Assembly: GCA_937958105.1 (NCBI GenBank)
Contig: CALFXJ010000012.1
Coordinates: forward strand, 1 to 64,000
Length of the DNA stretch: 64,000 bases
Reading direction: 5' to 3'
DNA from: an uncultured Cellvibrio sp.
Lineage (GTDB): Bacteria; Pseudomonadota; Gammaproteobacteria; Pseudomonadales; Cellvibrionaceae
Shown here: piece by piece, positions 44,347-53,203 of the stretch
Layout: the number at the start of each line of letters is the position of its first letter
How positions within the stretch are numbered: the stretch's first letter is position 1
Position numbers and translations under genes: made by a program
Notes under the pieces: model-generated
The model's input: the letters and a program-made list of their open reading frames with translations, nothing else
Database searches by the model: none
Told to the model about the DNA's origin: nothing

Positions 44347-46701
44347 TTATTTAAATAATGTCAGCTGACTGTCCACCAGTTCGGCAAGCGACTGCTCAAC
44401 AAAATGCAGGATAGTGTCGGCGACCGGCGTCAGCTGTTTATCAACATAGTGCTGATAATCCAGTGGACTCTGCTGTGCTGCCAGTGGCTCTGCACCATTG
44501 GTCGTAATCACATATTCAATCCAGTCGCCCCGGCGCAAACGTTCGCCCGTCCACTGTTCGAGTTTGCGGGCGGCCTGGACATGGGGCGGAACATTTTTCT
44601 GATATTCATGCAGTTGCCGCCGCAGGCGTTTTCGATAAATCAATTCTGCATCCCGCTCTCCGTTCAGCACTGACTGGGTGGTGGCACGGACAAAGTCCCG
44701 ATAGTCTTCTCCGGCAAACACCTTGGCGTAGAGCGTCATCTGAAACTGTCGGGCCAGCTGCGTCCAGTCGGTACGCACATTCTCCAATCCTTTGAAGACC
44801 ACCTCCTGCCGACCTTGTTTGTCCACTACGCCGGCATAACGCTTCTTCGTGCCCAGATCAGAACCGCGCATGGTAGGCATCAGAAAGCGCAGGTAATGCG
44901 TTTCGTACTGAATCTCCAGCGCACAGGGCAGATTGAATTCTTCTGCCACCGTTGCTTGCCACCAGAGATTCAATTCGCGTGCAAGCCGCTGACCAATCTG
45001 TGCGCATTGCTCCGGGCTCTTTGGCGGTTTCCCTGCGCAATTGTTTTCGAGCCACACAAACAACGAATCCGTATCACCATAAATCACGGCGTAGCCCTGC
45101 TGCTCAATCCACGCTCGACTGCGCTGAATTATGTCGTGCCCACGCAACGTGATGGAGCTGCTGATCCGCGGATCAAAGAAGCGGCATCCGGTGGAGCCGA
45201 GAACACCGTAAAACGAGTTCATGATGATCTTGATGGCGTGCGAGAGCGGCGCATTTTTTTCGGCTTTGGCTTTATCCCTTGCGTTCGACAGATGTTCAAT
45301 CAGCTGCGGCAGAATATGATCTTCCCGCGCGAAGAACGCGCCGTTAAAGCCCGGCACAACCTGTTCGTCTGCGAGTGAGTGATGCTGTGCAATCCAGAAA
45401 GCGCAGGGGTCGATCAGAAAGGTGCGCATGATGCTCGGATACAGGCTCTTAAAATCGAGCACGAGTACGTTGTGGTAGATTCCCGGACGTGAATTCATAA
45501 CGTAACCGCCGGGACTGATCACATCGGATTCCAGCTCACCGAGATTGGGAGCGATGTACCCGCGCCGATGCAGCCGAGGCAGATAAGCGTACTCAAATGC
45601 TGCCACCGATCCACCAATACGATCCAGCAGCAGCCCGGTGAGCTGGCTCCGCTCCACCGCAAAGTGCAACAGCTTCTGGTCCGCGAATATTTCCCACACC
45701 AGCTCACAATCGCGCAGGTTATAGGCAGCCAGCGCCGGCTTGTCGCTGAGAAACAGCTCCGTGATTTCTTCGCCACGGCCCGGCCCCTGCAGTAGCTTGC
45801 CTTTGCCCAGCAGGGTTTCACCCACGTTCTGCAGTGAGTAACTGTCGAAGCGATAATTCGCGGCTTTTAATAATTCGATACCGTCCAGCGCAACCCGCCC
45901 CGGCATGGTGATGTAGCGTCGTCCACCTTCGCCCTCTTCCTGCCGCCAGTGAACCGCCTGCCCTGCCCGTCCCAGCGCCAAGGGAATATGTTCGCGCTGG
46001 CATAAGGTCTCCAGCACCCAGAGATCAAACTGCACCAGATTCCAGCCGATCAATACATCCGGGTCATAATCAGCCAGCCACTGGAAAAATGCCTGTAAAC
46101 AATGGCGGCCGTCAGCACAGTAAATGACATGCTCAGCGGCTGGTCCGTCACCTACCATGAAGATCCGGCGATCCGTTTCAGCCCAGACGGCGATGGAATA
46201 CAGCTGCCGGGCATCCATGGAGGTTTCGATGTCCAGCGAAACCATCCGCAGCGCAGGACGGTATTCCGAGGGAGCAATGCGGGGATTGAGAGGCGGTTTG
46301 CCAGTGGCTGAAGCTTCAGCCAGAGTGAGTTGCGCAGCAGCAGTGACAAAGCGCTCCATGAGATAGCGCTCCGGGGGACGGATGTCAGCCTCCCAATAAG
46401 GAATAGCAGCTTGATCCAGCAGTTGCTGGGCATCCCGGGCCGTGCGATGACTGCGGAAGTAAAGCGCGTTGACCGGCTGGTTTTGAAAGGTTTTTAACCC
46501 AACCTCAGCGCTGCGCCACTGGCGAAGAGGACGCAGCAATGTGCCAACCTGAGCGGCATCGGAACGGGCGACAAAAAACACCACCTCCTGTCCGCTGGTC
46601 TGTGTCCAGAGTGGTCCCTCATCCGTCGCCCACCAAAAGTCCAGCAGCACCCCTTCGCGGGTGTCACGCCATTGACGGGTTAACAGAAACGCTTCAGGCA
46701 T
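44347..46701 (-). CDS. polB: DNA polymerase II (family B)
   Basis: A 784-residue polymerase, the length of E. coli Pol II. The 3'-5' exonuclease has the DxE motif in SLDIETSM and a later GWNLVQFDLWVLE. The polymerase palm has DFKSLYPSIMRTF, the KIIMNSFYGVLGS fingers helix and the catalytic YGDTDSLFVWLEN. It acts in repair and translesion bypass and is usually SOS-regulated; I did not find a clear LexA box in the short upstream region. Downstream on the same strand is the SUKH-like gene. Confidence 0.95.
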   Translation of the reverse strand: MPEAFLLTRQWRDTREGVLLDFWWATDEGPLWTQTSGQEVVFFVARSDAAQVGTLLRPLRQWRSAEVGLKTFQNQPVNALYFRSHRTARDAQQLLDQAAIPYWEADIRPPERYLMERFVTAAAQLTLAEASATGKPPLNPRIAPSEYRPALRMVSLDIETSMDARQLYSIAVWAETDRRIFMVGDGPAAEHVIYCADGRHCLQAFFQWLADYDPDVLIGWNLVQFDLWVLETLCQREHIPLALGRAGQAVHWRQEEGEGGRRYITMPGRVALDGIELLKAANYRFDSYSLQNVGETLLGKGKLLQGPGRGEEITELFLSDKPALAAYNLRDCELVWEIFADQKLLHFAVERSQLTGLLLDRIGGSVAAFEYAYLPRLHRRGYIAPNLGELESDVISPGGYVMNSRPGIYHNVLVLDFKSLYPSIMRTFLIDPCAFWIAQHHSLADEQVVPGFNGAFFAREDHILPQLIEHLSNARDKAKAEKNAPLSHAIKIIMNSFYGVLGSTGCRFFDPRISSSITLRGHDIIQRSRAWIEQQGYAVIYGDTDSLFVWLENNCAGKPPKSPEQCAQIGQRLARELNLWWQATVAEEFNLPCALEIQYETHYLRFLMPTMRGSDLGTKKRYAGVVDKQGRQEVVFKGLENVRTDWTQLARQFQMTLYAKVFAGEDYRDFVRATTQSVLNGERDAELIYRKRLRRQLHEYQKNVPPHVQAARKLEQWTGERLRRGDWIEYVITTNGAEPLAAQQSPLDYQHYVDKQLTPVADTILHFVEQSLAELVDSQLTLFK

Positions 46702-46810
46702 AGACAGGAACCTCAGAAAAGCTGGCTACTTATACAGTCATTGCTGAGGTTTGGCAAATCTGTTGCACCTGGTTTTACCCAGGGCGCGGCGGCGATGCGA
46801 TGGGGACTGA

Positions 46811-46850
46811 GAAAAACAAAAAGGGCCGGATGACAATGCCATCCGGCCCC
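46811..46850 (-). terminator. Intrinsic terminator after the fibro-slime gene
   Basis: GGGCCGGATG (46823-46832) pairs with CATCCGGCCC (46840-46849). Read on the minus strand the stem is followed by TTTTTGTTTTTC. Confidence 0.88.
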
Positions 46851-46872
46851 TCTATCTATTACCTATCCCCGT

Positions 46873-49800
46873 TTAACGCTGTCCGGGAACACACTCCAGA
46901 TTGATATTAGTCTGGAACATGAAGTTGGATTCAACGGTATGCCGCTCGGCGAAGAACAGATCGAAGCGGTAGGTATTGCCTTTCTTGATGCCCAGCTCCG
47001 CTGCTTTCTTGTCGAGATCAATACTGCGCTCAATCACGCCATGCACACCGCCGATATCGATAGCCAGTTTGCCGTTGATGAAGACAAACAGGTCGTCGTC
47101 ACCGCGGAAGGTAAAGTACTCACCACCTTCGTAATCAAACTCCAGGTGTGCTTCCAGCGTGAAATGGTAGTTGTGTTTCTGTCTGGCTGTATTACCAAAA
47201 CCTTTACCATCCAGCGGGAAGAAGGCACTGTTGGAGTAGCTCCAGATTGTTGAACCCGGATCACGCCGCATCTCCAAGGTGTGCTCAACACGCATATTCA
47301 CGCCGGGAACGTCACGGTACCACTGGTTAAAGTTAGCCGGGCCGGTGGTAGTACGAGTACCGCGACTGGTGCCGTTATAAACCGGTAAGCCGTCAGCACC
47401 CAGGTCTTTCTTCACGATACCCTGCTCTTCAGCAATGACGTACTCAAAGTCCGGATGCGATTCTTTAAAGTCACGGAGAACCACCGGAATCGTGCGGCGG
47501 GTTTCATTGGAGATGTCACACACCGGTTGCTGGGCTTTGATGGTTACGGTATCTGCCCGGCTGTCCAGCTGACCATCGTTCACAATCAGTTGCGCCACGT
47601 ATGAGCCCTGTACATCAGCAATGAAGTGCGGATTGACACTGCCAGCTCCCTGGAGGGTTGCACTGCTGCCACTGGGCTTGCTGGTCAAACTCCAGCGGTA
47701 AGTCAGCGGATCACCATCCGGATCGTAACTCTCGGAGCCGTCCAGCTCTACGCGATCACCGATATACACTGACTGCTCGCGGCCAGCTTCAGCAACAGGA
47801 CGGACGTTCTGCGTGGTCAGAATCACGGTATCGGGCGCACTGTTGTCGTAACCGTCATTCACGATCAACTGCAGTACATAGGTACCGGGCACGTCGATAT
47901 CCAGCTCGGTGATTTCCTCTGTTGGATTAATCAGCTGTGCAGCACTGCCCTGTGGTTTCTTCGTCAGGCTCCAGGAATACGTCAAAGGATCACCATCCGC
48001 ATCCCAGCTCGCCTCGCCACTGACCAGCGCCAGCTTACCGACGAACACGGACTGATCCGGGCCCGCATCAGCCACCGGGCGGGTGTTACGGGTGTCGATG
48101 GTCATGGTGTCCGGATCACTGGAGATCCGGCCGTCGTTAACCACCAGTTCGATGACATAAAGGCCATGGCGATCTGGAGTAAAGGACGGAGTCACACTGG
48201 TAGCGTCCACCAGGCCAGCGATACTGCCATCCGGAGCATCCACCACACGCCACTGATAAGTCAGCTCATCACCATCAGCGTCGGTACTGGCAGAACCATC
48301 CAGCTGCAGTTCATTGTCCAGGATACCGGCACGGTCTTCGCCCGCATTGGCCACCGGCTTCATGTTACCCACCACCAGCTGCACCGTATCTGGAGCACTG
48401 TCCTCTTCACCATCGTTAACGATCAACTGAATCACGTAAACGCCGTGTTCTTCGATGGTGATCTTGGGCATTACCGAGGTCGCATCGGACAGCGTGGCAA
48501 TGCTGTTCGCGGGACTGAGGATAGTCCACTGGTAAGTGAGGCTATCGCCATCCGCATCACTGCTGCCGGAACCGTCCAGCGTCAGGGTGTTACCGATATA
48601 GGCCTGCTGATCCGGGCCGGCATTGGCTACCGGTGGAGTGTTGACTGGAGGAGTCTCCGGGTCAGGGTTTTCAGGGCCTGGGTTTTCCGGATCTGGATTT
48701 TCCGGATCTGGATTTTCTGGGTCTGGGTTACCAGGACCTGGATTTTCTGGATCTGGATTGCCGGGGCCAGGATTTTCCGGGTCAGGGTTACCGGGACCAG
48801 GATTCTCAGGATCCGGGTTGCCAGGACCTGGGTTCTCCGGGTCAGGATTACCCGGACCGGGGTTTTCTGGATCAGGATTACCTGGGCCTGGATTTTCTGG
48901 ATCTGGATTACCCGGGCCTGGGTTCTCAGGACCTGGATTCTCAGGTTCAGGATTTTCCGGATCAGGGTTGCCGGGATTCTGAGGATCAACACCCGGATCG
49001 TTACAAATCAAACGATTGGTATCCAGATCGTCAACAAAGTTAGGGTTGTAGGGATGATAGGGCAGATCCAGTCCGCGATGGGGCTGAGCCACCGCGATAT
49101 CGCTGTACACCATATCTTTACGCGCACGCACAATTGGCAGGCGAGTGTCAGTCTTTTTATCGACTACCCAGATGCCGTACTGGCTGTTCACCTGACCTTC
49201 TGTGCCGTCAGCCTTACAGAAGGAGTTCACGCCGTTGTTGAGCGCAGAACACTGTGCCCAGCTTACCAGCATACGCTCCGTACCATCGCGATAGGGCCAC
49301 ACGGCACTGTACCAGCCGTTGAGGGAGTATTGATTCGGATACAGATCAACACTGCCGTTAATCAACGGACGCGGCGCTATATTGCCAAATACTTTTCCAG
49401 GTTCAGGACTGTCCGGAGATTGCAGCTCCAGAATGTTGCCACCCATGAAGGCGTTGTATTTGTGCTGAATCAGTGCGACGAGATGGCCGTTTTCCGCCTG
49501 AACAATCTGGTCCAGTTCGATAAAGCTTTCGTCAGACCCCTTCAGCGTCACAGTCTTGTACAGCTGCTGCAGCTCTCCGCCATCAGCGGTAATGCGCAGG
49601 ATGGTGTAGTGGTTGCTCGCTACCACCTTGCCCAGCGGCGTCGGTTGAGCGAGTGCACAGAGAGCCTCATGAGACCATTGTGGTGGTGCGTCCAGGCCAT
49701 GGGGGTATTGCGCATTAAAGATATCTTCATAATCAACCTCGCTGCTGTCCAGCGGGCACCCCTGAATCAATTCATAGCTGCGCGACCAGCGAATAAAGGC

Positions 49801-50574
49801 GATACGACCGTCTTTCAAGGTGGTCGGCTTGGTATCATGGTTTTGACCATAGGTCAGCTGCAGGATGTTCTCACCCTGGCGGCTCATGGAGTGCAACAGG
49901 GACGGCTTTTCGCTGGGTCCTACCTTGTAGCAGTTCTCAACCTGATCTTCGTCAACAATATTGTCGATCGGGCTGTTGGGGTTACCGGCAGAACGGTCTG
50001 ACGAAAAGACAATAGTGCCGTCCAGAGCATAGGTCGGGTTGGTATCCTGACCAGCATTAGCCAGCGTATGGCTTTTTATGATGCGTCGAACGGTCTTTTC
50101 CTTGAAATTGTACTCGTAGATGTTCCAGGTATAGTCGGTGGGGTGATTAGACGGACCATGTGCAGCAAAAACCAGCAACTCGCCGTTCGCCGATACATTC
50201 AGATCCTTAACATCATATTCGGTAGAACCGAAGTACTCAGTCAGCACCTCGTTATCGACAGCGTTCACATCCAGACTGGAACGACTCATCAACTTCGCCC
50301 CGGGACGGAACTGGTAGGGGGACTCCAGATCCAGGGGAGCCCTCTCCTGCCCTTTCATTGCACGTTTGAAACGTTCTTTCGTCGCCTGACTGTCTTTGGC
50401 GAGATTCCGTTCAACGTATACAAACGGCGTGCTCTGTGACAAGCCGACGCTGTCTGATGACGCGTCGCCACCACCACCGCCGCCGCCGCCACAAGCTACC
50501 AGAATCAAAGGCGTGGCAAAAAACACAAGGGATTTTCGACAGGTTTTGATTAGCCAAGACATTTTCAGCACCAT
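46873..50574 (-). CDS. Large fibro-slime lipoprotein with propeller, decapeptide repeat and PKD domains
   Basis: A 1233-residue lipoprotein (lipobox LVAC, Cys28, followed by eight glycines). Residues about 90-520 form a TolB/WD-like beta-propeller region (FAAHGPSNHP, IVFSSDRSAGNPN, GRIAFIRWSRSYE). Then comes a proline-rich linker with seven copies of GPGNPDPENP (about 525-640), four PKD-type domains each starting with a PVA(N/D/E)AG element and containing DPDGD or DADGD (about 645-1015), and a C-terminal fibro-slime domain (about 1020-1225) with FRGDDDLFVFINGKLAIDIG and FFAERHTVESNF. It is probably displayed at the cell surface and may bind carbohydrates or neighbouring cells. An alternative start is the ATG at 50562. 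Confidence 0.88.
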   Translation of the reverse strand: MVLKMSWLIKTCRKSLVFFATPLILVACGGGGGGGGDASSDSVGLSQSTPFVYVERNLAKDSQATKERFKRAMKGQERAPLDLESPYQFRPGAKLMSRSSLDVNAVDNEVLTEYFGSTEYDVKDLNVSANGELLVFAAHGPSNHPTDYTWNIYEYNFKEKTVRRIIKSHTLANAGQDTNPTYALDGTIVFSSDRSAGNPNSPIDNIVDEDQVENCYKVGPSEKPSLLHSMSRQGENILQLTYGQNHDTKPTTLKDGRIAFIRWSRSYELIQGCPLDSSEVDYEDIFNAQYPHGLDAPPQWSHEALCALAQPTPLGKVVASNHYTILRITADGGELQQLYKTVTLKGSDESFIELDQIVQAENGHLVALIQHKYNAFMGGNILELQSPDSPEPGKVFGNIAPRPLINGSVDLYPNQYSLNGWYSAVWPYRDGTERMLVSWAQCSALNNGVNSFCKADGTEGQVNSQYGIWVVDKKTDTRLPIVRARKDMVYSDIAVAQPHRGLDLPYHPYNPNFVDDLDTNRLICNDPGVDPQNPGNPDPENPEPENPGPENPGPGNPDPENPGPGNPDPENPGPGNPDPENPGPGNPDPENPGPGNPDPENPGPGNPDPENPGPGNPDPENPDPENPDPENPGPENPDPETPPVNTPPVANAGPDQQAYIGNTLTLDGSGSSDADGDSLTYQWTILSPANSIATLSDATSVMPKITIEEHGVYVIQLIVNDGEEDSAPDTVQLVVGNMKPVANAGEDRAGILDNELQLDGSASTDADGDELTYQWRVVDAPDGSIAGLVDATSVTPSFTPDRHGLYVIELVVNDGRISSDPDTMTIDTRNTRPVADAGPDQSVFVGKLALVSGEASWDADGDPLTYSWSLTKKPQGSAAQLINPTEEITELDIDVPGTYVLQLIVNDGYDNSAPDTVILTTQNVRPVAEAGREQSVYIGDRVELDGSESYDPDGDPLTYRWSLTSKPSGSSATLQGAGSVNPHFIADVQGSYVAQLIVNDGQLDSRADTVTIKAQQPVCDISNETRRTIPVVLRDFKESHPDFEYVIAEEQGIVKKDLGADGLPVYNGTSRGTRTTTGPANFNQWYRDVPGVNMRVEHTLEMRRDPGSTIWSYSNSAFFPLDGKGFGNTARQKHNYHFTLEAHLEFDYEGGEYFTFRGDDDLFVFINGKLAIDIGGVHGVIERSIDLDKKAAELGIKKGNTYRFDLFFAERHTVESNFMFQTNINLECVPGQR
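48640..48985 (-). repeat. Proline/glycine decapeptide-coding tandem repeat
   Basis: Seven consecutive 30-bp units encode GPGNPDPENP, flanked by partial DPENP and EPENP units. The copies differ at synonymous third positions, so the repeat is not recent and the protein sequence is conserved under selection. It forms a stiff linker between the propeller and the PKD domains. Confidence 0.9.
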
Positions 50575-51165
50575 GAATGTTGTTGTCGCAATGGATTACG
50601 GGAAGACCGCAAAGCAAGGATTGGCAGTGCTGTTAGCAGTACCCCAAGTCAAGCAATGTATATCCTTTTAAAAGGATTTTTTTGTTCCCGGAAAGGCTGA
50701 TGCACTGACAGCAGCAACAACTTTTTCACGGGATTTTTTTGGACACTCCCATGTTGCCAGTAGCAAACAAAGGAAAAAGGTACGGGGTCACAATTGCTAT
50801 AAAATCCATTTATCGGGTTATTCCGGTTTATTTTTTTGTGAACTTAAACACTGGGATATATCGGATTTTTTTACAATTCCCGTGTGAGGTGAACCACTCC
50901 ATGAGTGAAAATTGTTCTTGTTTTCCAAAATTTCCGAACAAGGTTTTTGCGATCTTTCCTTAACTCCAACGCACAATGAATAATGCGCCGAATGCAAGAA
51001 TTAATCGCAATAGTTACATCAAAGTCTTATGAAGAAATTTTTCGCAGATGCTCTACCGTGATTTTTTAGTCAAGCAAAGCTGATCTTTTGCCGTGATGCT
51101 AAAAAGAAAAAGCCCTCATTCAAATCTGAACGAGGGCTTTTGGCTTTTGCGGAACTATTGAGCAA
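50575..51165. other. AT-rich intergenic region, 591 bases
   Basis: The gap lies between the fibro-slime gene start and the terminator of the TolQ/TolR operon. It contains the palindrome ATCCTTTTAAAAGGAT at 50662-50677 followed by T residues, several T tracts and no convincing gene. A 74-residue frame at 50739-50963 looks spurious. Confidence 0.5.
51101..51143 (-). terminator. Terminator of the TolQ/TolR/TPR operon
   Basis: AGCCCTC (51111-51117) pairs with GAGGGCT (51132-51138), extended by A/T pairs and an inner TTCA/TGAA pairing. The plus-strand A tract before the stem (51101-51110) supplies the T tract on the minus strand. Confidence 0.85.
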
Positions 51166-52134
51166 TCAGCTGGGCAGGAATACGAACTTATATTCAATTC
51201 TGGTGGGTGATACATCCTTAGCCCCGAAGTTCACCTGCTTGATCCGCGCAAGAATACTGTTTTCCAACTCCGCGATACCCAGCTCACTGACCACCAGTTT
51301 CAGGTTAGAGATAGAACCATTGGGCTCAATAACAATTGAAAACGTAAACTTGCCGGCGAGGTCCGGGTGATCCAGCAAGGCACGCTGATACAGTGTATAC
51401 ACGCTGCTCTTGGTCTGCTCAAGTGTGCGGCGAATACTCTCCATGTCGCGCTTGCCGGTTTGTCCCGACAGATGACTGTACTGACTGCCCACATTGGCAT
51501 CGCCGCCCACTACGCCTTCCACCTCGGTAGACTGGTGCTCTGCCAGCGCGACCAACTCACCCTTCATGATCTCTTCGCTGACTACAATGCCTTCACTTTT
51601 CCTGACGATATTATCTGCACCCAATACCGAGCGATCACTCGCAGCAACCGTGCCGCCCTCATTGGTAGATACGTTCTTTTTCTGCATCTTTGCCACATCA
51701 ACTGAACCGCGCAGCGACTTGAGCTGACTGGACAATTCAGCCAGTCCCTGAGACTTGGCAATGGATGTCTTCGTATCAACCGTCGGCGCCTTGGCTACAG
51801 CCTTGGGCCGGTCGTCCGCTTTGGGTGACGGGGCAGGCTTAGGCTCTGCAACCTTCGGCGGCTCCACTGGAACCGGTTTGGGCTTTTCCTGCACTACTGG
51901 CGGAGGTGGCGGTGGAACTGGCTTTGGAGGATCAAGCAGAACAACCGTCTGAACCCGCGTTTCATCAGGCACATATTCTTTCTCAATCTGGCTCAACCAG
52001 GGAACCAGAAGGAACAGGATCAGCACTGGAATAAGAACCCGCTTCAGGATGTTCTTAAATGCCTTCTCGCGCTCTTCATCTGCATGCCACGGCAGCTGAA
52101 GTTCCAGTGCAAAGGGTTGAAGATTCGCGGACAT
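51166..52134 (-). CDS. TonB-like energy transducer with AgmX/PglI C-terminal domain
   Basis: A 322-residue inner-membrane protein: a cytosolic N terminus (about 1-33), one transmembrane helix (about 34-51), a Pro/Lys-rich periplasmic arm with a run of prolines (about 70-110), and a C-terminal domain (about 230-322). The C-terminal domain begins with IRRTLEQTKSSVYTLYQRAL and contains HPDLAGKFTFSIVIEPNG, the layout of the AgmX/PglI domain of myxobacterial GltJ/AgmX. It should carry force from the TolQ/TolR motor to outer-membrane partners. The start at 52134 is fixed by a GGAGG five bases upstream, one base after the preceding stop. It is the last gene of the operon. Confidence 0.87.
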   Translation of the reverse strand: MSANLQPFALELQLPWHADEEREKAFKNILKRVLIPVLILFLLVPWLSQIEKEYVPDETRVQTVVLLDPPKPVPPPPPPVVQEKPKPVPVEPPKVAEPKPAPSPKADDRPKAVAKAPTVDTKTSIAKSQGLAELSSQLKSLRGSVDVAKMQKKNVSTNEGGTVAASDRSVLGADNIVRKSEGIVVSEEIMKGELVALAEHQSTEVEGVVGGDANVGSQYSHLSGQTGKRDMESIRRTLEQTKSSVYTLYQRALLDHPDLAGKFTFSIVIEPNGSISNLKLVVSELGIAELENSILARIKQVNFGAKDVSPTRIEYKFVFLPS

Positions 52135-52135
52135 G

Positions 52136-52678
52136 TTAACCTCCGACCTTCGAAGAAGCATTAACAATAGCGCTGGCCGCCACACCCTCAGGTGCTGCAA
52201 TAACCTGATTCACTGCCAGAGAAATCTCACGGAAATCGCTTCCCTGGCAGGTTGCCATTACACTTTTCAACAAGGTGTAGGAAACGGTTTTATCCCCAAG
52301 GATGGTTACCGGCAAGCCGTTATGCTTCTCGTATCCGGTCAGCTCTCCCAGAGATTCCTTGTGCTCAAGCAATGCCTGTGTCAAAGCCTCAATAGGCTTT
52401 TCCGGCGTCTTCAGCACCTCGGTAACGTCAGCTATGGCCTTGTCACCAATCCAGATTTTGTCTTCATCAATCATGATGAAGAGCTCATTATGTGGTGTAA
52501 CACCGGAGACGGAGTCAGGCAGATTGATGAATTTAGCATTCTCTATCTTCTGGCTCTCCCCCGAGTTGAGCAGCAGGAAGAACACCAGGATCGTAAAGAT
52601 ATCCATCAAGGCGACCAGGTTCAGTTTGGGAACGATTGATGCCTTGGGTTTGTTGTAAAAAATAGTTGATCCAATCAT
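52136..52678 (-). CDS. ExbD/TolR-family protein, first of two (with transmembrane Asp)
   Basis: A 180-residue ExbD/TolR protein. Its single transmembrane helix (about residues 18-38) reads LNLVALMDIFTILVFFLLL and keeps the conserved proton-carrying Asp. The periplasmic domain has the usual GDK....LL pattern (ILGDKTVSYTLLKSVMATC). It pairs with the TolQ-like channel encoded two genes upstream. It ends one base before the AgmX-domain gene and begins 17 bases after the other ExbD gene. Confidence 0.88.
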   Translation of the reverse strand: MIGSTIFYNKPKASIVPKLNLVALMDIFTILVFFLLLNSGESQKIENAKFINLPDSVSGVTPHNELFIMIDEDKIWIGDKAIADVTEVLKTPEKPIEALTQALLEHKESLGELTGYEKHNGLPVTILGDKTVSYTLLKSVMATCQGSDFREISLAVNQVIAAPEGVAASAIVNASSKVGG

Positions 52679-52695
52679 TTTGTCATCAACTCACA

Positions 52696-53199
52696 TCATT
52701 TTTTTATGGCATCTCCCAGAGAAATCTCCGGGAAAAGTTCAATTTCCACCACGCTGGTCGCTACCACAGTCTTATATGACTTGACAGCGTCCATAGTAAA
52801 CACCAGGTTCTGGTAATCAATGTTCGGATTTGACAGTACCAACACGTCGCGCTTCTCAGGCAATTGACGTTTAACTTCCTGCATAACCTGCGACAGCTGC
52901 AGATAATCAAACCCATTGCCCTCTTCGGTCTCTAGGAGCGGAATTTCTTTAACCAGAACATCTTCCGGATAGAAAACCTTGAAGCCTTCTTCAGTAACGC
53001 GTATTTCCAGCCGCGACTGTTCGGATTGACTCACCGCAGGACCGCCGGTCAACTCAGGAAGTTTGACATCCAGGACCGTGATCTGGGTAAAGGTCATACT
53101 GAGTAACAGAACCGGTACCAGCACGATCATCAGACTCATGAAAGAGGTGATCTCGAGTTCGGCCTCATCGGTGCCCTTGTGCTGAAATTTAAGGTCCAT
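52696..53199 (-). CDS. ExbD/TolR-family protein, second copy lacking the transmembrane Asp
   Basis: A 167-residue ExbD/TolR-like protein. The transmembrane helix (about residues 17-38, LEITSFMSLMIVLVPVLLL) has Ser at the place of the conserved Asp and no acidic residue within the membrane. The periplasmic domain keeps the family shape (RDVLVLSNPNIDYQNLVFTMDAVKS). It begins four bases after the TolQ-type gene. It may be a structural partner in a mixed TolR dimer rather than the proton carrier. Confidence 0.83.
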   Translation of the reverse strand: MDLKFQHKGTDEAELEITSFMSLMIVLVPVLLLSMTFTQITVLDVKLPELTGGPAVSQSEQSRLEIRVTEEGFKVFYPEDVLVKEIPLLETEEGNGFDYLQLSQVMQEVKRQLPEKRDVLVLSNPNIDYQNLVFTMDAVKSYKTVVATSVVEIELFPEISLGDAIKK

Positions 53200-53203
53200 G
53201 GCA

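Noticed and set aside
48623..48982. Gly/Ser/Phe repeat frame that looks like a silk- or collagen-like protein
   Set aside because: It is an antisense reading of the decapeptide-coding repeat.
48640..48985. Regular 30-bp units considered as a CRISPR array
   Set aside because: Units are contiguous coding repeats without spacers and stay in frame in a large lipoprotein gene.
48166..50001. 611-residue plus-strand frame opposite the fibro-slime gene, including an Ile/Arg/Trp-rich repeat
   Set aside because: It mirrors the repeat and codon bias of the real minus-strand gene, and has no sensible domain or start site.
50662..50677. Palindrome ATCCTTTTAAAAGGAT followed by T residues, considered as a terminator
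   Set aside because: The stem is A/T rich with almost no loop, and no plus-strand gene ends there.
50739..50963. 74-residue frame in the AT-rich gap after the motor operon
   Set aside because: It is in AT-rich non-coding-like sequence with no motif and no credible start signal.
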